DNA of 64,000 nucleotides, from assembly GCF_012641435.1 (NCBI RefSeq), contig NZ_JABAIJ010000001.1, forward strand, positions 62,001 to 126,000, in the 5' to 3' direction. Origin of the DNA: Rhizobium sp. P38BS-XIX (GTDB lineage: Bacteria; Pseudomonadota; Alphaproteobacteria; Rhizobiales; Rhizobiaceae). Below are positions 1 through 11,510 of the stretch, piece by piece. The position numbers and the translations under genes were made by a program. The first letter of the stretch is position 1. Each line of letters starts with the position of its first letter. The notes below the pieces were generated by a model. It had not been told where the DNA came from, ran no database searches, and worked only from the letters and a program-made list of their open reading frames with translations.

Positions 1-363
1 AAGCCGGGCGAGGGAACGAAAACCCATGAAAACCTCTAGATTCGAATCAGTGCCGCTATTGTTGAAGCCAGACCGGCAAATGAAAAGCCCCGGGTGCTGG
101 ATTCCAATCGACTACGGCGGAAATACGACATGTACTCTATTTTGTCCCGGTGGCGCCATGGACCACGATGCAATTTTTCGTATGATGATGAAATGCTTGC
201 CATGTCCGGCCGGCGATGGGGATTATATTCGCGCAAAAATGCCGCACTAACAAATCTCTTGAGTTGTTGCGGAGTACCCCAAACTGTGGTTTGAAGCGCA
301 ATGGACTGTAGGGATACTGCGTTTGAGGAAGATCTGGGATCAAACGCTGGAGGGAGAGACATC
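1..363. other. Intergenic region upstream of coxB; no convincing gene
   Basis: No reading frame here looks like a real gene. The short frames have no recognisable domain and poor start contexts. The stretch presumably carries the coxB promoter, but I could not pick out a clear -35/-10 pair or an FNR/FixK-type box. Only the ribosome binding site of coxB (purine-rich GGAGGGAGAG around 349-358) is clear. The left end is cut by the window, so a gene ending just upstream may have its terminator here. Confidence 0.5.
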
Positions 364-2963
<2,600 letters not shown>

Positions 2964-2972
2964 GTCTGTTTC

Positions 2973-2999
2973 CGGACGCCGCGATGAGCGGCGTCCGGC
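2973..2999 (+). other. Intergenic hairpin between ctaD and ctaB
   Basis: A perfect 11-bp inverted repeat, CCGGACGCCGC / GCGGCGTCCGG, surrounds a GATGA loop ten bases after the ctaD stop. No T-run follows, so it does not look like a complete intrinsic terminator. It may stabilise the upstream message or lower read-through into the assembly genes. That role is inference. Confidence 0.6.
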
Positions 3000-3022
3000 T
3001 CACCTGATAATTGGAAGAAAGC

Positions 3023-3982
3023 ATGACGGTCATCGACAATCACGAAGCACTCGCAACGCAAGCCGACAACGGCCTGTCGGAAGCGAGCGCGCGCGATTAT
3101 TTCGAGCTTCTGAAGCCGCGCGTCATGTCGCTGGTCGTCTTCACGGCCTTCACCGGCCTGGTGTTGGCGCCAGGACACATCAATCCGGTCCTCGGCTTCA
3201 TCGCAATTCTCTGCATCGCGGTCGGCGCCGGTGCGTCCGGCGCCTTGAACATGTGGTATGACGCCGATATCGACGCTGTCATGAGCCGCACGGCGCGCAG
3301 GCCGATCCCATCGGGCCGCGTCAGCCCTTCGGAAGCGCTGGCGTTCGGCCTGGTGCTCTCGGGCTTCTCGGTCACGATCCTCGGCCTCGCAGTCAATTGG
3401 CTTTCGGCCGGTATCCTCGCCTTCACGATCTTCTTCTACGCCGTCATCTACACGATGTGGCTGAAGCGCTCGACGCCGCAGAATATCGTCATCGGCGGCG
3501 CTGCCGGCGCATTCCCGCCTGTTATCGGCTGGGCTTGCGTGACCGGTAGCGTGCCGGTTGAAAGCATCGTGCTCTTCCTGATCATCTTCCTCTGGACGCC
3601 TGCCCATTTCTGGGCGCTGGCCCTGTTCAAGATGGGAGATTACAAGGCCGTCGGCGTTCCGATGCTGCCGAACGTTTCGGGTGTTGCGACGACCAAGAAC
3701 CAGATCGTCGTCTATGCCGTTCTGACCGCGCTGATTGGTGTCGTGCCGTCCTTCATGGGTTTTGCGAGCCTGGGCTATGGCATCGTGGCTGCGCTGCTGG
3801 GTGCGATTTTCGTGCACTGTTCCATCGCCGTCTGGCGGATGGCCGATGGCGACGAAAAGATGGTGCCGGCAAAGAAGCTCTTCGGCTTTTCCATTTTCTA
3901 TCTTTTTGCGATCTTTTCCGCGCTGCTGATCGACAGGCTCGTCGCCGTGCTGATCTCGGGCGGCGTTGGAGGCTGGTTATGA
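3023..3982 (+). CDS. ctaB: Protohaem IX farnesyltransferase (haem O synthase)
   Basis: This is a UbiA-family membrane prenyltransferase (319 aa) that farnesylates haem B to haem O, the first step towards haem A of the oxidase. ATG 3023 is preceded by GGAAGAAAGC; a TTG at 3011 is in frame but less likely. The aspartate-rich prenyl-diphosphate motif is visible as [15 protein letters not shown] with RRPIPSGR after it, followed by several hydrophobic helices. Its stop overlaps the start of the next small gene by four bases (ATGA), so the two are translationally coupled. Confidence 0.96.
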   Translation: MTVIDNHEALATQADNGLSEASARDYFELLKPRVMSLVVFTAFTGLVLAPGHINPVLGFIAILCIAVGAGASGALNMWYDADIDAVMSRTARRPIPSGRVSPSEALAFGLVLSGFSVTILGLAVNWLSAGILAFTIFFYAVIYTMWLKRSTPQNIVIGGAAGAFPPVIGWACVTGSVPVESIVLFLIIFLWTPAHFWALALFKMGDYKAVGVPMLPNVSGVATTKNQIVVYAVLTALIGVVPSFMGFASLGYGIVAALLGAIFVHCSIAVWRMADGDEKMVPAKKLFGFSIFYLFAIFSALLIDRLVAVLISGGVGGWL

Positions 3983-4119
3983 TCGAGCTGGTCAAGTTGA
4001 CGGAAGCGCAAAGAAAATCGCGGCGCGGGCGCAACATAGCGCTCGGCCTGGTACTGGCCGGCCTGGTGATCCTGTTCTATGCGATCACCCTCATCAAGGT
4101 CGGTACCGGACACGTTTGA
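3979..4119 (+). CDS. Small single-pass membrane protein, CoxF-like
   Basis: This is a 46-aa ORF beginning [19 protein letters not shown], then one hydrophobic helix (about residues 20-40), then a short tail ending GTGHV. It overlaps the ctaB stop by four bases and ends nine bases before ctaG, so it is clearly inside the operon. Alphaproteobacteria commonly carry a tiny membrane protein (CoxF / assembly-factor-like) at this place between ctaB and ctaG. Its role is presumed to be in oxidase assembly but no catalytic motif exists. The identification rests on size, topology and position. Confidence 0.8.
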   Translation: MIELVKLTEAQRKSRRGRNIALGLVLAGLVILFYAITLIKVGTGHV

Positions 4120-4128
4120 GGAGGCGTG

Positions 4129-4740
4129 ATGGCGGAGGAGGCAAAGAAAAGCACGAAGACCGGCGGCCGTAACAATGGGCTGGTGGTCGGGATGTGCCTG
4201 AGCTTTATCATAGGCATGAGCGCCATGTGCGCTGCTGCCGTGCCGCTCTACCGCATGTTCTGCCAGGTAACGGGATACAACGGCACGACGCAGCGCACCG
4301 AGCAGGTTTCGAACGTCATTCTCGACAAGCCGATTCAGGTGTCTTTCGACGCCAATGTCGCGCCCGGTCTGCCCTGGGATTTCAGACCCGAGCAGAAATC
4401 GGTGAGCCCGAAGATCGGTGAAACCATCGAAGTCAAGTTCGTGGTGGAGAACAAGTCCGACAAGGTGCAACGCGGCCAGGCGATTTTCAACGTCACGCCG
4501 CTTGAAGCCGGGGTCTATTTCAACAAGGTCCAGTGCTTCTGCTTTAACGAAACGGATCTTGCGCCAGGGGAAAAGCGCGAGATGCCGGTGGTATTCTACG
4601 TCGATCCTGAGATCACCAAGGCGGTGGAAACCAAGACGATCAACGCCCTGACATTGTCCTACACATTCTATCCACGGGACGGCGTGAAGCCCGTGGCATC
4701 GAACGAGGGCGCGGTGCAGCCGGCGGAAAAGAAACTTTGA
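4129..4740 (+). CDS. ctaG: Cytochrome c oxidase assembly protein CtaG/Cox11
   Basis: This is a copper chaperone for the CuB site of subunit I (203 aa). It has an N-terminal membrane anchor (about residues 18-40), then a periplasmic immunoglobulin-like domain. The copper motif QCFCFNE is present. The start is ATG 4129, with GAGGAGG upstream; a GTG at 4126 is directly adjacent and equivalent. It sits in the expected order after ctaB and the small CoxF-like gene and before ctaE. Confidence 0.96.
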   Translation: MAEEAKKSTKTGGRNNGLVVGMCLSFIIGMSAMCAAAVPLYRMFCQVTGYNGTTQRTEQVSNVILDKPIQVSFDANVAPGLPWDFRPEQKSVSPKIGETIEVKFVVENKSDKVQRGQAIFNVTPLEAGVYFNKVQCFCFNETDLAPGEKREMPVVFYVDPEITKAVETKTINALTLSYTFYPRDGVKPVASNEGAVQPAEKKL

Positions 4741-4803
4741 TGGAGAGTGCTTTTCGGTTTGACCGGAAGCAATATGGGAAAAAGTTATTCGGGGATTGCT
4801 GAT

Positions 4804-5682
4804 ATGGCCGAAGTGCATCAGAGAAAACACGACTATCACATTATCGATCCCAGCCCATGGCCGATCCTTGCGGCCGCTGGGGCCTTCGTGCTGACCTTCG
4901 GTGGTGTCGGCTTCATGCGCTACCTCAACGGCGGCGCGCTACATATGTTCGGCTTGAATTTGGCGCAGCCCTGGCTGTTCTTCATCGGCCTGGCTGTCGT
5001 CCTCTATGTCATGTACGGCTGGTGGGCTGATACGATCAAGGAAGCACATGAAGGTGCGCACACGCGTGTCGTCTCGCTGCATCTGCGCTACGGCATGATC
5101 ATGTTCATCGCCTCGGAGGTGATGTTCTTCGTCGCATGGTTCTGGGCCTATTTCGACGTCAGCCTGTTCCCGAACGAGGCCATTCAGGCATCCCGTACGG
5201 CCTTCCTCGGTGGTCAGTTCCCGCCGAAGGGTGTCGAAGTTCTGGATCCCTGGCACCTGCCGATCTACAATACCATCATCCTGCTGCTGTCCGGTACGAC
5301 TGTCACCTGGGCGCACCATGCGCTGCTGCATGGTGATCGCAAGGGGCTGATCCAGGGTCTGACGCTGACCGTCCTGCTAGGCGCCTTGTTCTCCTGCGTC
5401 CAGGCCTATGAATATGCTCACGCCCCATTCGAATTCAGAAATTCGATCTATGGTGCGACCTTCTTCATGGCGACCGGTTTCCATGGTTTTCACGTTCTGA
5501 TCGGTACGATCTTCCTGCTGGTCTGCCTCGTGCGCGCCATCCGCGGTGATTTCACGCCGAAGCAGCATTTCGGTTTCGAAGCGGCTGCCTGGTATTGGCA
5601 CTTCGTCGACGTCGTCTGGCTCTTCCTGTTCTTCTGCATCTACATCTGGGGCAGCTGGGGCGCGCCGATCGCCGCAGGCTGA
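4804..5682 (+). CDS. ctaE: Cytochrome c oxidase subunit III
   Basis: This is the non-catalytic core subunit III (292 aa), with seven membrane helices. The start is ATG 4804, giving the typical opening MAEVHQRKHDYHIIDPSPWP; in-frame GTG/ATG codons upstream at 4747 and later would add an atypical tail. Family motifs are visible: WWADTIKEAHEGAHT, FFVAWFWAYFD and a C-terminal AAWYWHFVDVVWLFLF. It is also called coxC. A strong intrinsic terminator follows 25 bases after the stop, ending the structural part of the cluster. Confidence 0.97.
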   Translation: MAEVHQRKHDYHIIDPSPWPILAAAGAFVLTFGGVGFMRYLNGGALHMFGLNLAQPWLFFIGLAVVLYVMYGWWADTIKEAHEGAHTRVVSLHLRYGMIMFIASEVMFFVAWFWAYFDVSLFPNEAIQASRTAFLGGQFPPKGVEVLDPWHLPIYNTIILLLSGTTVTWAHHALLHGDRKGLIQGLTLTVLLGALFSCVQAYEYAHAPFEFRNSIYGATFFMATGFHGFHVLIGTIFLLVCLVRAIRGDFTPKQHFGFEAAAWYWHFVDVVWLFLFFCIYIWGSWGAPIAAG

Positions 5683-5706
5683 TCGAACTTCCATCCTTCG
5701 TAAGAA

Positions 5707-5733
5707 AAAAGGCGAGCCCCGTGCTCGCCTTTT
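5707..5733. terminator. Intrinsic terminator after ctaE, likely bidirectional
   Basis: AAAAGGCGAGC / GCTCGCCTTTT is a perfect 11-bp stem with a CCCGT loop. It is flanked by A-runs on one side and T-runs on the other, so it can serve ctaE (plus) and the converging phosphotransferase-like gene (minus). Confidence 0.85.
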
Positions 5734-5744
5734 GCTTTCAGGCT

Positions 5745-6395
5745 TCAATCGCCCGACGCGAGCCTCTCGAAGGCGCTTGGATGAGGCACTCCTCTGGTGA
5801 GCAAGTGCCGAATTTCCTCGGCGCATGCCTCAGGGCTTTTCGTGGACGTATCAACTTCCAGATCGTAGGTGCCGGGCCGATGCACTTGGTCCTGCCAGGC
5901 GACGATCGGAGCGGGGATGGGCATGTCGCGTTCGATGGTGATGTAGGAGCCTTGCCTTTCCGCTCCTTCCGCCAACCGCCTCTGCAAGATGATATCGAGC
6001 GGGCAACGCACGCCGATGAACAGAGCTGGCAGTCCTGCCAGCAACTTGGCGCAATCGCTGAGAATGCCGAGCGGCTGCGAGTAGCTGTCATGATGGCCGA
6101 ATTCTGCGACGACATTCAGTCCCAGTCGGCTGTGCGCGGCGATCGAGGCATAGAGTGCGGCATAAAAGCGCGGAATGAGCGGCTCGAGGTCGGGTCGCTC
6201 GCCGCCCGGACGCAGGCCGATACCCGGGCGATAGCGCTCGGGCGTGATGTGTCGCACATAGGCATCGACGCCGAGATTGAGCCACACGCCTTCAAATCCG
6301 GTCTGGATGGCTTCGACGATGCTGCTCTTTCCGGATCTCGGAGCGCCGTTCAGGATGATGATATGTCCTGGGGTGACATCTTCGCCGTCTTTCAT
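5745..6395 (-). CDS. Chloramphenicol phosphotransferase-like P-loop protein
   Basis: This is a 216-aa P-loop kinase-like protein. Walker A is GAPRSGKSS near residue 19, preceded by HIIILN. GLNVVAEFGHHD and FIGVRCPLDIILQRR match the pattern of CPT-family proteins, which phosphorylate small hydroxyl substrates (the name-giving member acts on chloramphenicol). The start is ATG 6395, with AGAGGA upstream; the open frame continues to 6542 without a better site. It lies on the opposite strand inside the cox cluster, between ctaE and DUF983/surf1, and so looks like an insertion. The substrate here is unknown and resistance should not be assumed. Confidence 0.75.
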   Translation of the reverse strand: MKDGEDVTPGHIIILNGAPRSGKSSIVEAIQTGFEGVWLNLGVDAYVRHITPERYRPGIGLRPGGERPDLEPLIPRFYAALYASIAAHSRLGLNVVAEFGHHDSYSQPLGILSDCAKLLAGLPALFIGVRCPLDIILQRRLAEGAERQGSYITIERDMPIPAPIVAWQDQVHRPGTYDLEVDTSTKSPEACAEEIRHLLTRGVPHPSAFERLASGD

Positions 6396-6541
6396 GGGGC
6401 CATTCCTCTCTACGCATGGTCTGACTTGGATATGATGTACGAGCTTTTGGATTGGACGGAGAATGGCATCGCGGGTACTGATTGTAGCGGGGGCGAGATC
6501 ACGATGCTTGCCCGTATTGGCAGACTGACCGGGATCGGACA

Positions 6542-6958
6542 TTGAACTCAGAGCAAGACAAAAGCCCCAACGCGTCGAATGATGATGGCGCCCTCTTTGC
6601 GCCTGTCGATCCGTTCAAGGTTGGCCTCCAGGGATGCTGCCCGCGCTGCGGCCATGGAAAGCTTTTCGATGGATTGCTGTCGATCAAGCCGCGTTGCTCT
6701 GCCTGCGATCTTGATTATGCCTTTGCCGATGCCGGCGATGGCCCGGCCGTCTTCGTCATCCTGATCGTCGGCTTCATCGTCATCGGTCTGGTCCTGTGGA
6801 TGCAGATCAATTACGCGCCGCCGATCTGGGTCTACATAGTGCTGTTTGCACCGCTGACCATCATTCTGTCGCTGCTCTCTCTGCGCTGGTGCAAGGGCAT
6901 CCTGATCGCGCTGCAATACCGCAACAATGCCAGCGAAGGACGCATCACTCGTGACTGA
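6542..6958 (+). CDS. DUF983 family membrane protein
   Basis: This 138-aa protein has an N-terminal zinc-ribbon-like pair (CPRCGHGKLF and CSACDLDY) followed by two hydrophobic helices (about residues 70-115). This is the DUF983 arrangement. In alphaproteobacteria the family typically sits between cytochrome oxidase subunit III and surf1, as here, so a part in oxidase biogenesis is inferred. No ATG is available at the head of the conserved region. TTG 6542 is the most upstream in-frame start after the divergent gene. The 3' end overlaps surf1. Confidence 0.85.
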   Translation: MNSEQDKSPNASNDDGALFAPVDPFKVGLQGCCPRCGHGKLFDGLLSIKPRCSACDLDYAFADAGDGPAVFVILIVGFIVIGLVLWMQINYAPPIWVYIVLFAPLTIILSLLSLRWCKGILIALQYRNNASEGRITRD

Positions 6959-7712
6959 GACCGTTGTGCCCGCGCGCCGTGCCAATCCTCTATGGCAAGT
7001 CGGCAAGGCGTTGATCCTGCTCGTTGCGCTCGTCATTCTTTTGGGCCTTGGCACCTGGCAGGTCGAACGCCTGCAATGGAAGGAAGGCCTGCTGGCCGAT
7101 ATTGCCGCGCGCAAGGATGCGCCGCCCGTGCCGCTGTCGGCGATCGAGGCCATGGCGGCTTCCGGTGGCGATATCGAATATCGCACGGTGACCGCCTCCG
7201 GCCACTTTCTCAACAACAAGGAACGGGACTTTCTCGCCACCTATGGCGACGAGCCCGGCTTCTATATCTACACGCCGTTGCAGCTCGACGACGGCCGTTA
7301 TGTTTTCGTCAACAGAGGCTATGTGCCTTCGGATGCCAAAGAGCCGGAGATGCGCAAGCAGGGTCAGTTGACCGGCGAACAGACGGTAACGGGCCTCGCG
7401 CGAGCCGAGTTGAGTGGCCAGCCCTCAGGCATGCCGGACAATGATCTAGCCAAGAACATCTTCTTCTGGAAGGACCTTGAAACGATGGCGTCCAGCGTCG
7501 GGCTGCCGAAGGACAAGGTTCTGCCTTTCTTCATCGATGCCGACAGGACCCCCAATCCGGCGGGCTTGCCCATCGGCGGCGTCACCATTGTCGATCTGCC
7601 GAACAACCATCTGCAATATGCCGTGACCTGGTACGGTCTCGCGGTGGCGCTGGTTGCCATCGTCGCTATTTCCTGGTGGCGCAAACACCATCCGGATGCG
7701 CCGTCACAATAG
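6951..7712 (+). CDS. surf1: SURF1 family cytochrome oxidase biogenesis protein
   Basis: SURF1 (Shy1) helps insert haem a into subunit I. The protein has an N-terminal membrane helix (LILLVALVILLGLGTWQVERLQWKE, quoted in part: GLGTWQVERLQWKE), a periplasmic domain with VFVNRGYVP, and a second helix near the C terminus (VTWYGLAVALVAI). The start is uncertain. GTG 6951 gives the usual short tail MTETVVPARR and has GAAGGA upstream; ATG 6927 is in frame, eight codons earlier, without a ribosome site. Either start overlaps DUF983, implying coupled translation. Confidence 0.9.
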   Translation: MTETVVPARRANPLWQVGKALILLVALVILLGLGTWQVERLQWKEGLLADIAARKDAPPVPLSAIEAMAASGGDIEYRTVTASGHFLNNKERDFLATYGDEPGFYIYTPLQLDDGRYVFVNRGYVPSDAKEPEMRKQGQLTGEQTVTGLARAELSGQPSGMPDNDLAKNIFFWKDLETMASSVGLPKDKVLPFFIDADRTPNPAGLPIGGVTIVDLPNNHLQYAVTWYGLAVALVAIVAISWWRKHHPDAPSQ

Positions 7713-7755
7713 AGGCATGCAATAGAATAGCTTCATTTCGATGGAATATTCGGCT

Positions 7756-7803
7756 AGAGCATGGTCGCAAAAGTGCGCAGCGGTTTTTGGATAAGATCCT
7801 GCG
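7756..7803. repeat. Dispersed rhizobial palindromic repeat (degenerate copy)
   Basis: The segment begins AGAGCATGGTCGCAAAAGTG and continues with a core GCAGCGGTTTTTGG and a half-matching right arm. This resembles the abundant intergenic AGAGCAT...GCGGTTTT... palindromes of Rhizobium. It shares the AAAAGTGNGNAGCGGTTTT core with the copies at 32632 and 47347. It lies between surf1 and ispH. Confidence 0.6.
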
Positions 7804-7874
7804 GGCAAAGTGGATCAGCCTGAAGGGCATCCCTATCTAATGGCCGAGCCATCGTCGCGTATTTCGGAAGAGAC

Positions 7875-8882
7875 ATGAATATAGCCGTTTCCAAACCTGA
7901 CCTGACCATCCGGCTTTGCGGCCCGCGCGGCTTCTGTGCCGGCGTCGATCGCGCCATTCAGATCGTCGTTCTGGCGCTGAAGGCTTATGGCGCGCCGGTC
8001 TACGTTCGCCACGAGATCGTGCACAATCGCTATGTCGTGGAAGGGTTGGAAGCCAAGGGTGCCATTTTCGTAGAAGAGCTCGACGAAATTCCGGCCGAGC
8101 ATCGCGCCCAGCCCGTGGTTTTTTCCGCCCATGGCGTGCCGAAATCGGTCCCGGCAGATGCGGATGCGCGCAATCTCTTCTATCTCGATGCGACCTGCCC
8201 TCTGGTCTCGAAGGTGCACAAGCAGGCGATGCGCCACAATCGCCTCGGCCGCCACGTCGTCCTGATCGGCCATGCCGGCCACCCGGAGGTGATCGGCACC
8301 ATGGGCCAGTTGCCGGAGGGCACGGTGTCGCTGATCGAGACGGTGGAAGACGCCGATGTCTACGAGCCCGTCGATCCCGACAATCTCGGTTTCGTGACAC
8401 AGACGACACTTTCGGTCGACGACACCGCCGGCGTCATTGCCCGTCTACAGGAGCGCTTCCCCAATCTGACTGCGCCGGCTGCGGATTCGATCTGTTACGC
8501 CACGACCAACCGCCAGGAAGTGGTGAAGGAGGCGGCCCCCGGCTGCGATCTCTTCATCGTCGTTGGCGCGCCGAACTCCTCCAATTCCAAGCGCCTTGTC
8601 GAGGTGGCGCTGAGAGCCGGGGCGAAGAAATCCGTTCTCGTCCAGCGCGCCGCCGAGATCGACTGGGGCAATATCGGCGACATCAGGACGGTTGGCCTGT
8701 CCGCTGGTGCATCTGCGCCAGAAGTCATCGTCAACGAGATCATCGAAGCTTTCCGCGCCCGCTATAATGCCGTGGTGGAACTCGCTGAAACTGTGAAGGA
8801 AACCGAGAATTTCCTCGTCAATCGCGAGCTTCGCAGTATAGAGCTGACGACAGCAGACATGGCTTTCGTCAACGGCGAATAG
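7875..8882 (+). CDS. ispH: 4-hydroxy-3-methylbut-2-enyl diphosphate reductase
   Basis: IspH (LytB) is the iron-sulfur enzyme making IPP and DMAPP at the end of the MEP isoprenoid pathway (335 aa, normal length). All three cluster cysteines are visible: [14 protein letters not shown] near the N terminus, [11 protein letters not shown] and [11 protein letters not shown]. The start is ATG 7875, with GGAAGAG upstream. It is followed by thrB after 33 bases, a neighbourhood usual in rhizobia. Confidence 0.97.
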   Translation: MNIAVSKPDLTIRLCGPRGFCAGVDRAIQIVVLALKAYGAPVYVRHEIVHNRYVVEGLEAKGAIFVEELDEIPAEHRAQPVVFSAHGVPKSVPADADARNLFYLDATCPLVSKVHKQAMRHNRLGRHVVLIGHAGHPEVIGTMGQLPEGTVSLIETVEDADVYEPVDPDNLGFVTQTTLSVDDTAGVIARLQERFPNLTAPAADSICYATTNRQEVVKEAAPGCDLFIVVGAPNSSNSKRLVEVALRAGAKKSVLVQRAAEIDWGNIGDIRTVGLSAGASAPEVIVNEIIEAFRARYNAVVELAETVKETENFLVNRELRSIELTTADMAFVNGE

Positions 8883-8915
8883 CCGACCCAAGGCGCTCAA
8901 GTTCAGGACTGTTTC

Positions 8916-9881
8916 GTGGCCGTTTATACCGATATTACCGAAGACGATTTGAAGTGGTTCCTGACCGAATATGATGTCGGCGAGTTGCTGTCCTACAAGG
9001 GCATCGCCGAAGGCGTAGAGAATTCGAACTTCCTGCTTCACACGACTCGCGATCCGCTCATCCTGACGCTCTACGAAAAGCGCGTCGACAAGGGCGATCT
9101 GCCGTTCTTCCTGGGGCTGATGCAGCATCTCGCAAGCCGTGGCCTGTCGTGCCCGCTGCCTCTGCCGCGCAAGGATGGCGCGTTGCTCGGCCATCTCTCC
9201 GGCCGCCCGGCTGCCCTGATCTCCTTCCTCGAAGGCATGTGGCTGCGCAAGCCTGAGGCGCATCATTGCCGCGAAGTCGGCAAGGCGCTTGCCGCCATGC
9301 ATGTCGCCGGCGAAGGTTTTGAAATCCGCCGTCCGAACGCGCTGTCGCTCGAGGGCTGGCAGACGCTTTGGGAAAAGTCCGAGGCGCGCGCCGACGAGGT
9401 CGAAGCCGGCCTGCAGGATGAGATCCGCAGCGAACTCGATTTTCTTGGAAAGCATTGGCCGAAGGATCTGCCCGAAGGCGTCATCCATGCCGATCTTTTC
9501 CCGGACAATGTCTTTTTCCTGGGCGACACGCTCTCCGGCCTGATCGATTTCTATTTTGCCTGCAACGATCAACTGGCCTATGACGTCTCCATCTGCCTCA
9601 ATGCCTGGTGCTTCGAGAAGGATCACGCCTATAACATCACCAAGGGCATGGCGCTGCTGGAAGGCTACCAGAGCGTGCGGCCATTGAGCGAGGCGGAAGT
9701 CGCCGCCCTGCCGATACTGGCGCGGGGCTCGGCGCTGCGCTTCTTCCTGACCCGCCTCTACGACTGGCTGACGACGCCGGCCGGCGCCATGGTCACGAAA
9801 AAAGATCCGATCGAATATTTGCGCAAGCTGCGATTCCACCGCCAGATTGCATCGGCTGCCGAATATGGGCTGAAGGCATGA
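8916..9881 (+). CDS. thrB: Homoserine kinase (ThrB, APH-fold type)
   Basis: This 321-aa enzyme phosphorylates homoserine for threonine synthesis. It belongs to the aminoglycoside-phosphotransferase-like fold rather than the GHMP fold. The catalytic loop [13 protein letters not shown] with the following LIDFYFA metal motif is present near residues 190-215. It starts at GTG 8916 ([15 protein letters not shown]). The last four bases overlap rnhA (ATGA). The pathway partner thrC lies 16 kb away on the minus strand. Confidence 0.95.
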   Translation: MAVYTDITEDDLKWFLTEYDVGELLSYKGIAEGVENSNFLLHTTRDPLILTLYEKRVDKGDLPFFLGLMQHLASRGLSCPLPLPRKDGALLGHLSGRPAALISFLEGMWLRKPEAHHCREVGKALAAMHVAGEGFEIRRPNALSLEGWQTLWEKSEARADEVEAGLQDEIRSELDFLGKHWPKDLPEGVIHADLFPDNVFFLGDTLSGLIDFYFACNDQLAYDVSICLNAWCFEKDHAYNITKGMALLEGYQSVRPLSEAEVAALPILARGSALRFFLTRLYDWLTTPAGAMVTKKDPIEYLRKLRFHRQIASAAEYGLKA

Positions 9882-10318
9882 AGCACGTCGATATTTTTAC
9901 CGACGGCGCTTGCTCCGGCAATCCCGGTCCCGGCGGCTGGGGCGCGGTGCTTCGCTATGGTGAAGTGGAAAAGGAGCTCTCCGGCGGTGAGGCGGATACA
10001 ACCAACAACCGCATGGAATTGATGGCTGCGATCTCGGCGCTGTCGGCCCTGAAATGCCCTTGCGAGGTCGATCTTTATACCGATAGCGTCTACGTCAAGG
10101 ACGGCATCACCAAGTGGATCTTCGGCTGGAAAAAGAACGGCTGGAAGACCGCCGACAAAAGGCCGGTCAAGAATGCCGAGCTGTGGCAGGCGCTGGACGA
10201 GGCCTATAACCGGCACAAGGTGACGTTGCACTGGATCAAGGGGCATGCGGGTCATCCCGAGAACGAGCGGGCCGACGAGCTGGCGCGCAAGGGCATGGAG
10301 CCTTTCAAGAAGAAGTAG
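9878..10318 (+). CDS. rnhA: Ribonuclease HI
   Basis: This 146-aa enzyme cleaves RNA in RNA-DNA hybrids. The carboxylate set is visible: D9 in [18 protein letters not shown] in [11 protein letters not shown] in LYTDSVYV and the C-terminal ENERADELA. There is also [12 protein letters not shown]. The full family length is present, and it is coupled to thrB by a four-base overlap. Confidence 0.97.
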   Translation: MKHVDIFTDGACSGNPGPGGWGAVLRYGEVEKELSGGEADTTNNRMELMAAISALSALKCPCEVDLYTDSVYVKDGITKWIFGWKKNGWKTADKRPVKNAELWQALDEAYNRHKVTLHWIKGHAGHPENERADELARKGMEPFKKK

Positions 10319-10410
10319 CCTTGGCCTAGTCCGTTTGTCGGCTTTTGGTTCTGTCTGGTGGGTCATTGCCCGTTTATGCCTCGGCTATTCCCATTCAGCG
10401 AGAGCCGGAC

Positions 10411-10848
10411 ATGATCTTCAAGCATATCGAAAGCGCCGACGATATTGCGGCGAGCTTTGCCGTTATGCGGGAGCTTCGTCCGCATATCGAGCAGGCCGCA
10501 ACCTATCGCGAGCGTATCGAGCGGCAGCAGCAAGAGGGCTATCGCCTGTTGGGTGTATGGAAGGACGGTGAACTGGCCGGTCTGGCCGGCTATCGTCATC
10601 TTGAAAACCTGCTCTATGGACGGTTTACCTATGTCGACGATCTCGTGGTGCGCCAATCATGCCAGCGGTCTAATTTCGGCGCTAAACTGATCGAGCATGT
10701 CCGGGAAATGGCGAAGGCCGATGACAGGGTAATGCTGGTGCTCGATACCGGGCTCGCCAATTCGCTCGCCCAGCGTTTCTATTTCCGCAACGGGCTTCTT
10801 GCTCGAGGTCTGCATTTCAGCCAGCTTCTGAAACAGCCGGCAGCATGA
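10411..10848 (+). CDS. GNAT family N-acetyltransferase
   Basis: This 145-aa acetyltransferase shows the acetyl-CoA region (YVDDLVVRQSCQRSNFGAKLIEHV, in part VDDLVVRQ and FGAKLIEHV) and the C-terminal AQRFYFRNGLL typical of GNAT proteins. The acceptor is unknown. ATG 10411 is chosen because the conserved IFKHIESADDI begins there; the frame is open to 10345 but without homologous-looking sequence. Its stop overlaps the next gene by four bases, suggesting co-expression with the flavoprotein. Confidence 0.85.
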   Translation: MIFKHIESADDIAASFAVMRELRPHIEQAATYRERIERQQQEGYRLLGVWKDGELAGLAGYRHLENLLYGRFTYVDDLVVRQSCQRSNFGAKLIEHVREMAKADDRVMLVLDTGLANSLAQRFYFRNGLLARGLHFSQLLKQPAA

Positions 10849-11471
10849 AAATCGCGCTGCATGTCAATGCCAGTCCGCTGGGGCAATCCTCACGTGCTTA
10901 TCGACTGGCGCGACAGGCCGCGGCCAATCTTGCTGCCAAGGAAGGCGGCGTCGTTCTGGTCGAGCGTGATCTCGCGACGAAGTGCCCGCCGCCGATCACC
11001 GCGCAATATGCCGACGCCATTGCCAGACGTGCCGAAACCGGCCTCCCGGTGTTCAAGGAATCGGAGACGCTGATCCGTGAGCTGGACGCCTGTGATTACC
11101 TGATTGTCTCAACGCCGATGCACAATTTTTCTGTGCCGGCGTCGCTCAAGCTCTGGATCGATTACATCCTGCGTGACGGTCGCACCTTCAGCTATCGGGA
11201 CGGTTACAAGGTCGGCTTGCTCAGGGATCGTCCTACCCTCGTGATCGTCGGCTCGGGCAGTGAGCACGAGGGTCCACGCGCCCGGCAGCCCGATTATCTC
11301 TCGCCTTATTTCACCCACGTGCTGGCAACCATCGGCATCGAGGATGTGCATTTCATTCGGCTGCAAGGATTGGTGCAGCCGGATTTTGCGGCAGAGGCCA
11401 TCGCATCGGGCGAGCGGCAGCTTGCCGCCAATCCTGTCTTCGGGCTAACCTCCGCGCCAAGAGGATCGTAG
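10845..11471 (+). CDS. FMN-dependent NADH-azoreductase-like flavodoxin-fold protein
   Basis: This 208-aa protein fits the AzoR/NQO-like family, which reduces quinones or azo compounds with NAD(P)H. It opens with a phosphate-binding stretch (VNASPLGQSSRAYRLA). STPMHNFSVPASLKLWIDYI is the FMN-binding signature, and TLVIVGSGSEHEG follows. The start overlaps the upstream GNAT stop. Its likely role is detoxification of quinones. The next gene, a MocR regulator, starts 39 bases downstream on the same strand. Confidence 0.87.
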   Translation: MKIALHVNASPLGQSSRAYRLARQAAANLAAKEGGVVLVERDLATKCPPPITAQYADAIARRAETGLPVFKESETLIRELDACDYLIVSTPMHNFSVPASLKLWIDYILRDGRTFSYRDGYKVGLLRDRPTLVIVGSGSEHEGPRARQPDYLSPYFTHVLATIGIEDVHFIRLQGLVQPDFAAEAIASGERQLAANPVFGLTSAPRGS

Positions 11472-11510
11472 GTTTTGGGCGGCAGCCCCGATATCCAGGA
11501 AATGGCCGTC

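Noticed and set aside
26..250. Short frame upstream of coxB
   Set aside because: No domain, no clear ribosome site and no conserved pattern seen.
301..363. N-terminal extension of coxB from ATG 301
   Set aside because: It adds residues before the signal peptide and has no ribosome binding site; GTG 364 with a good site is better.
8445..9839. 464-aa minus-strand frame opposite ispH/thrB
   Set aside because: The plus strand carries clear enzymes; this frame shows no motif.
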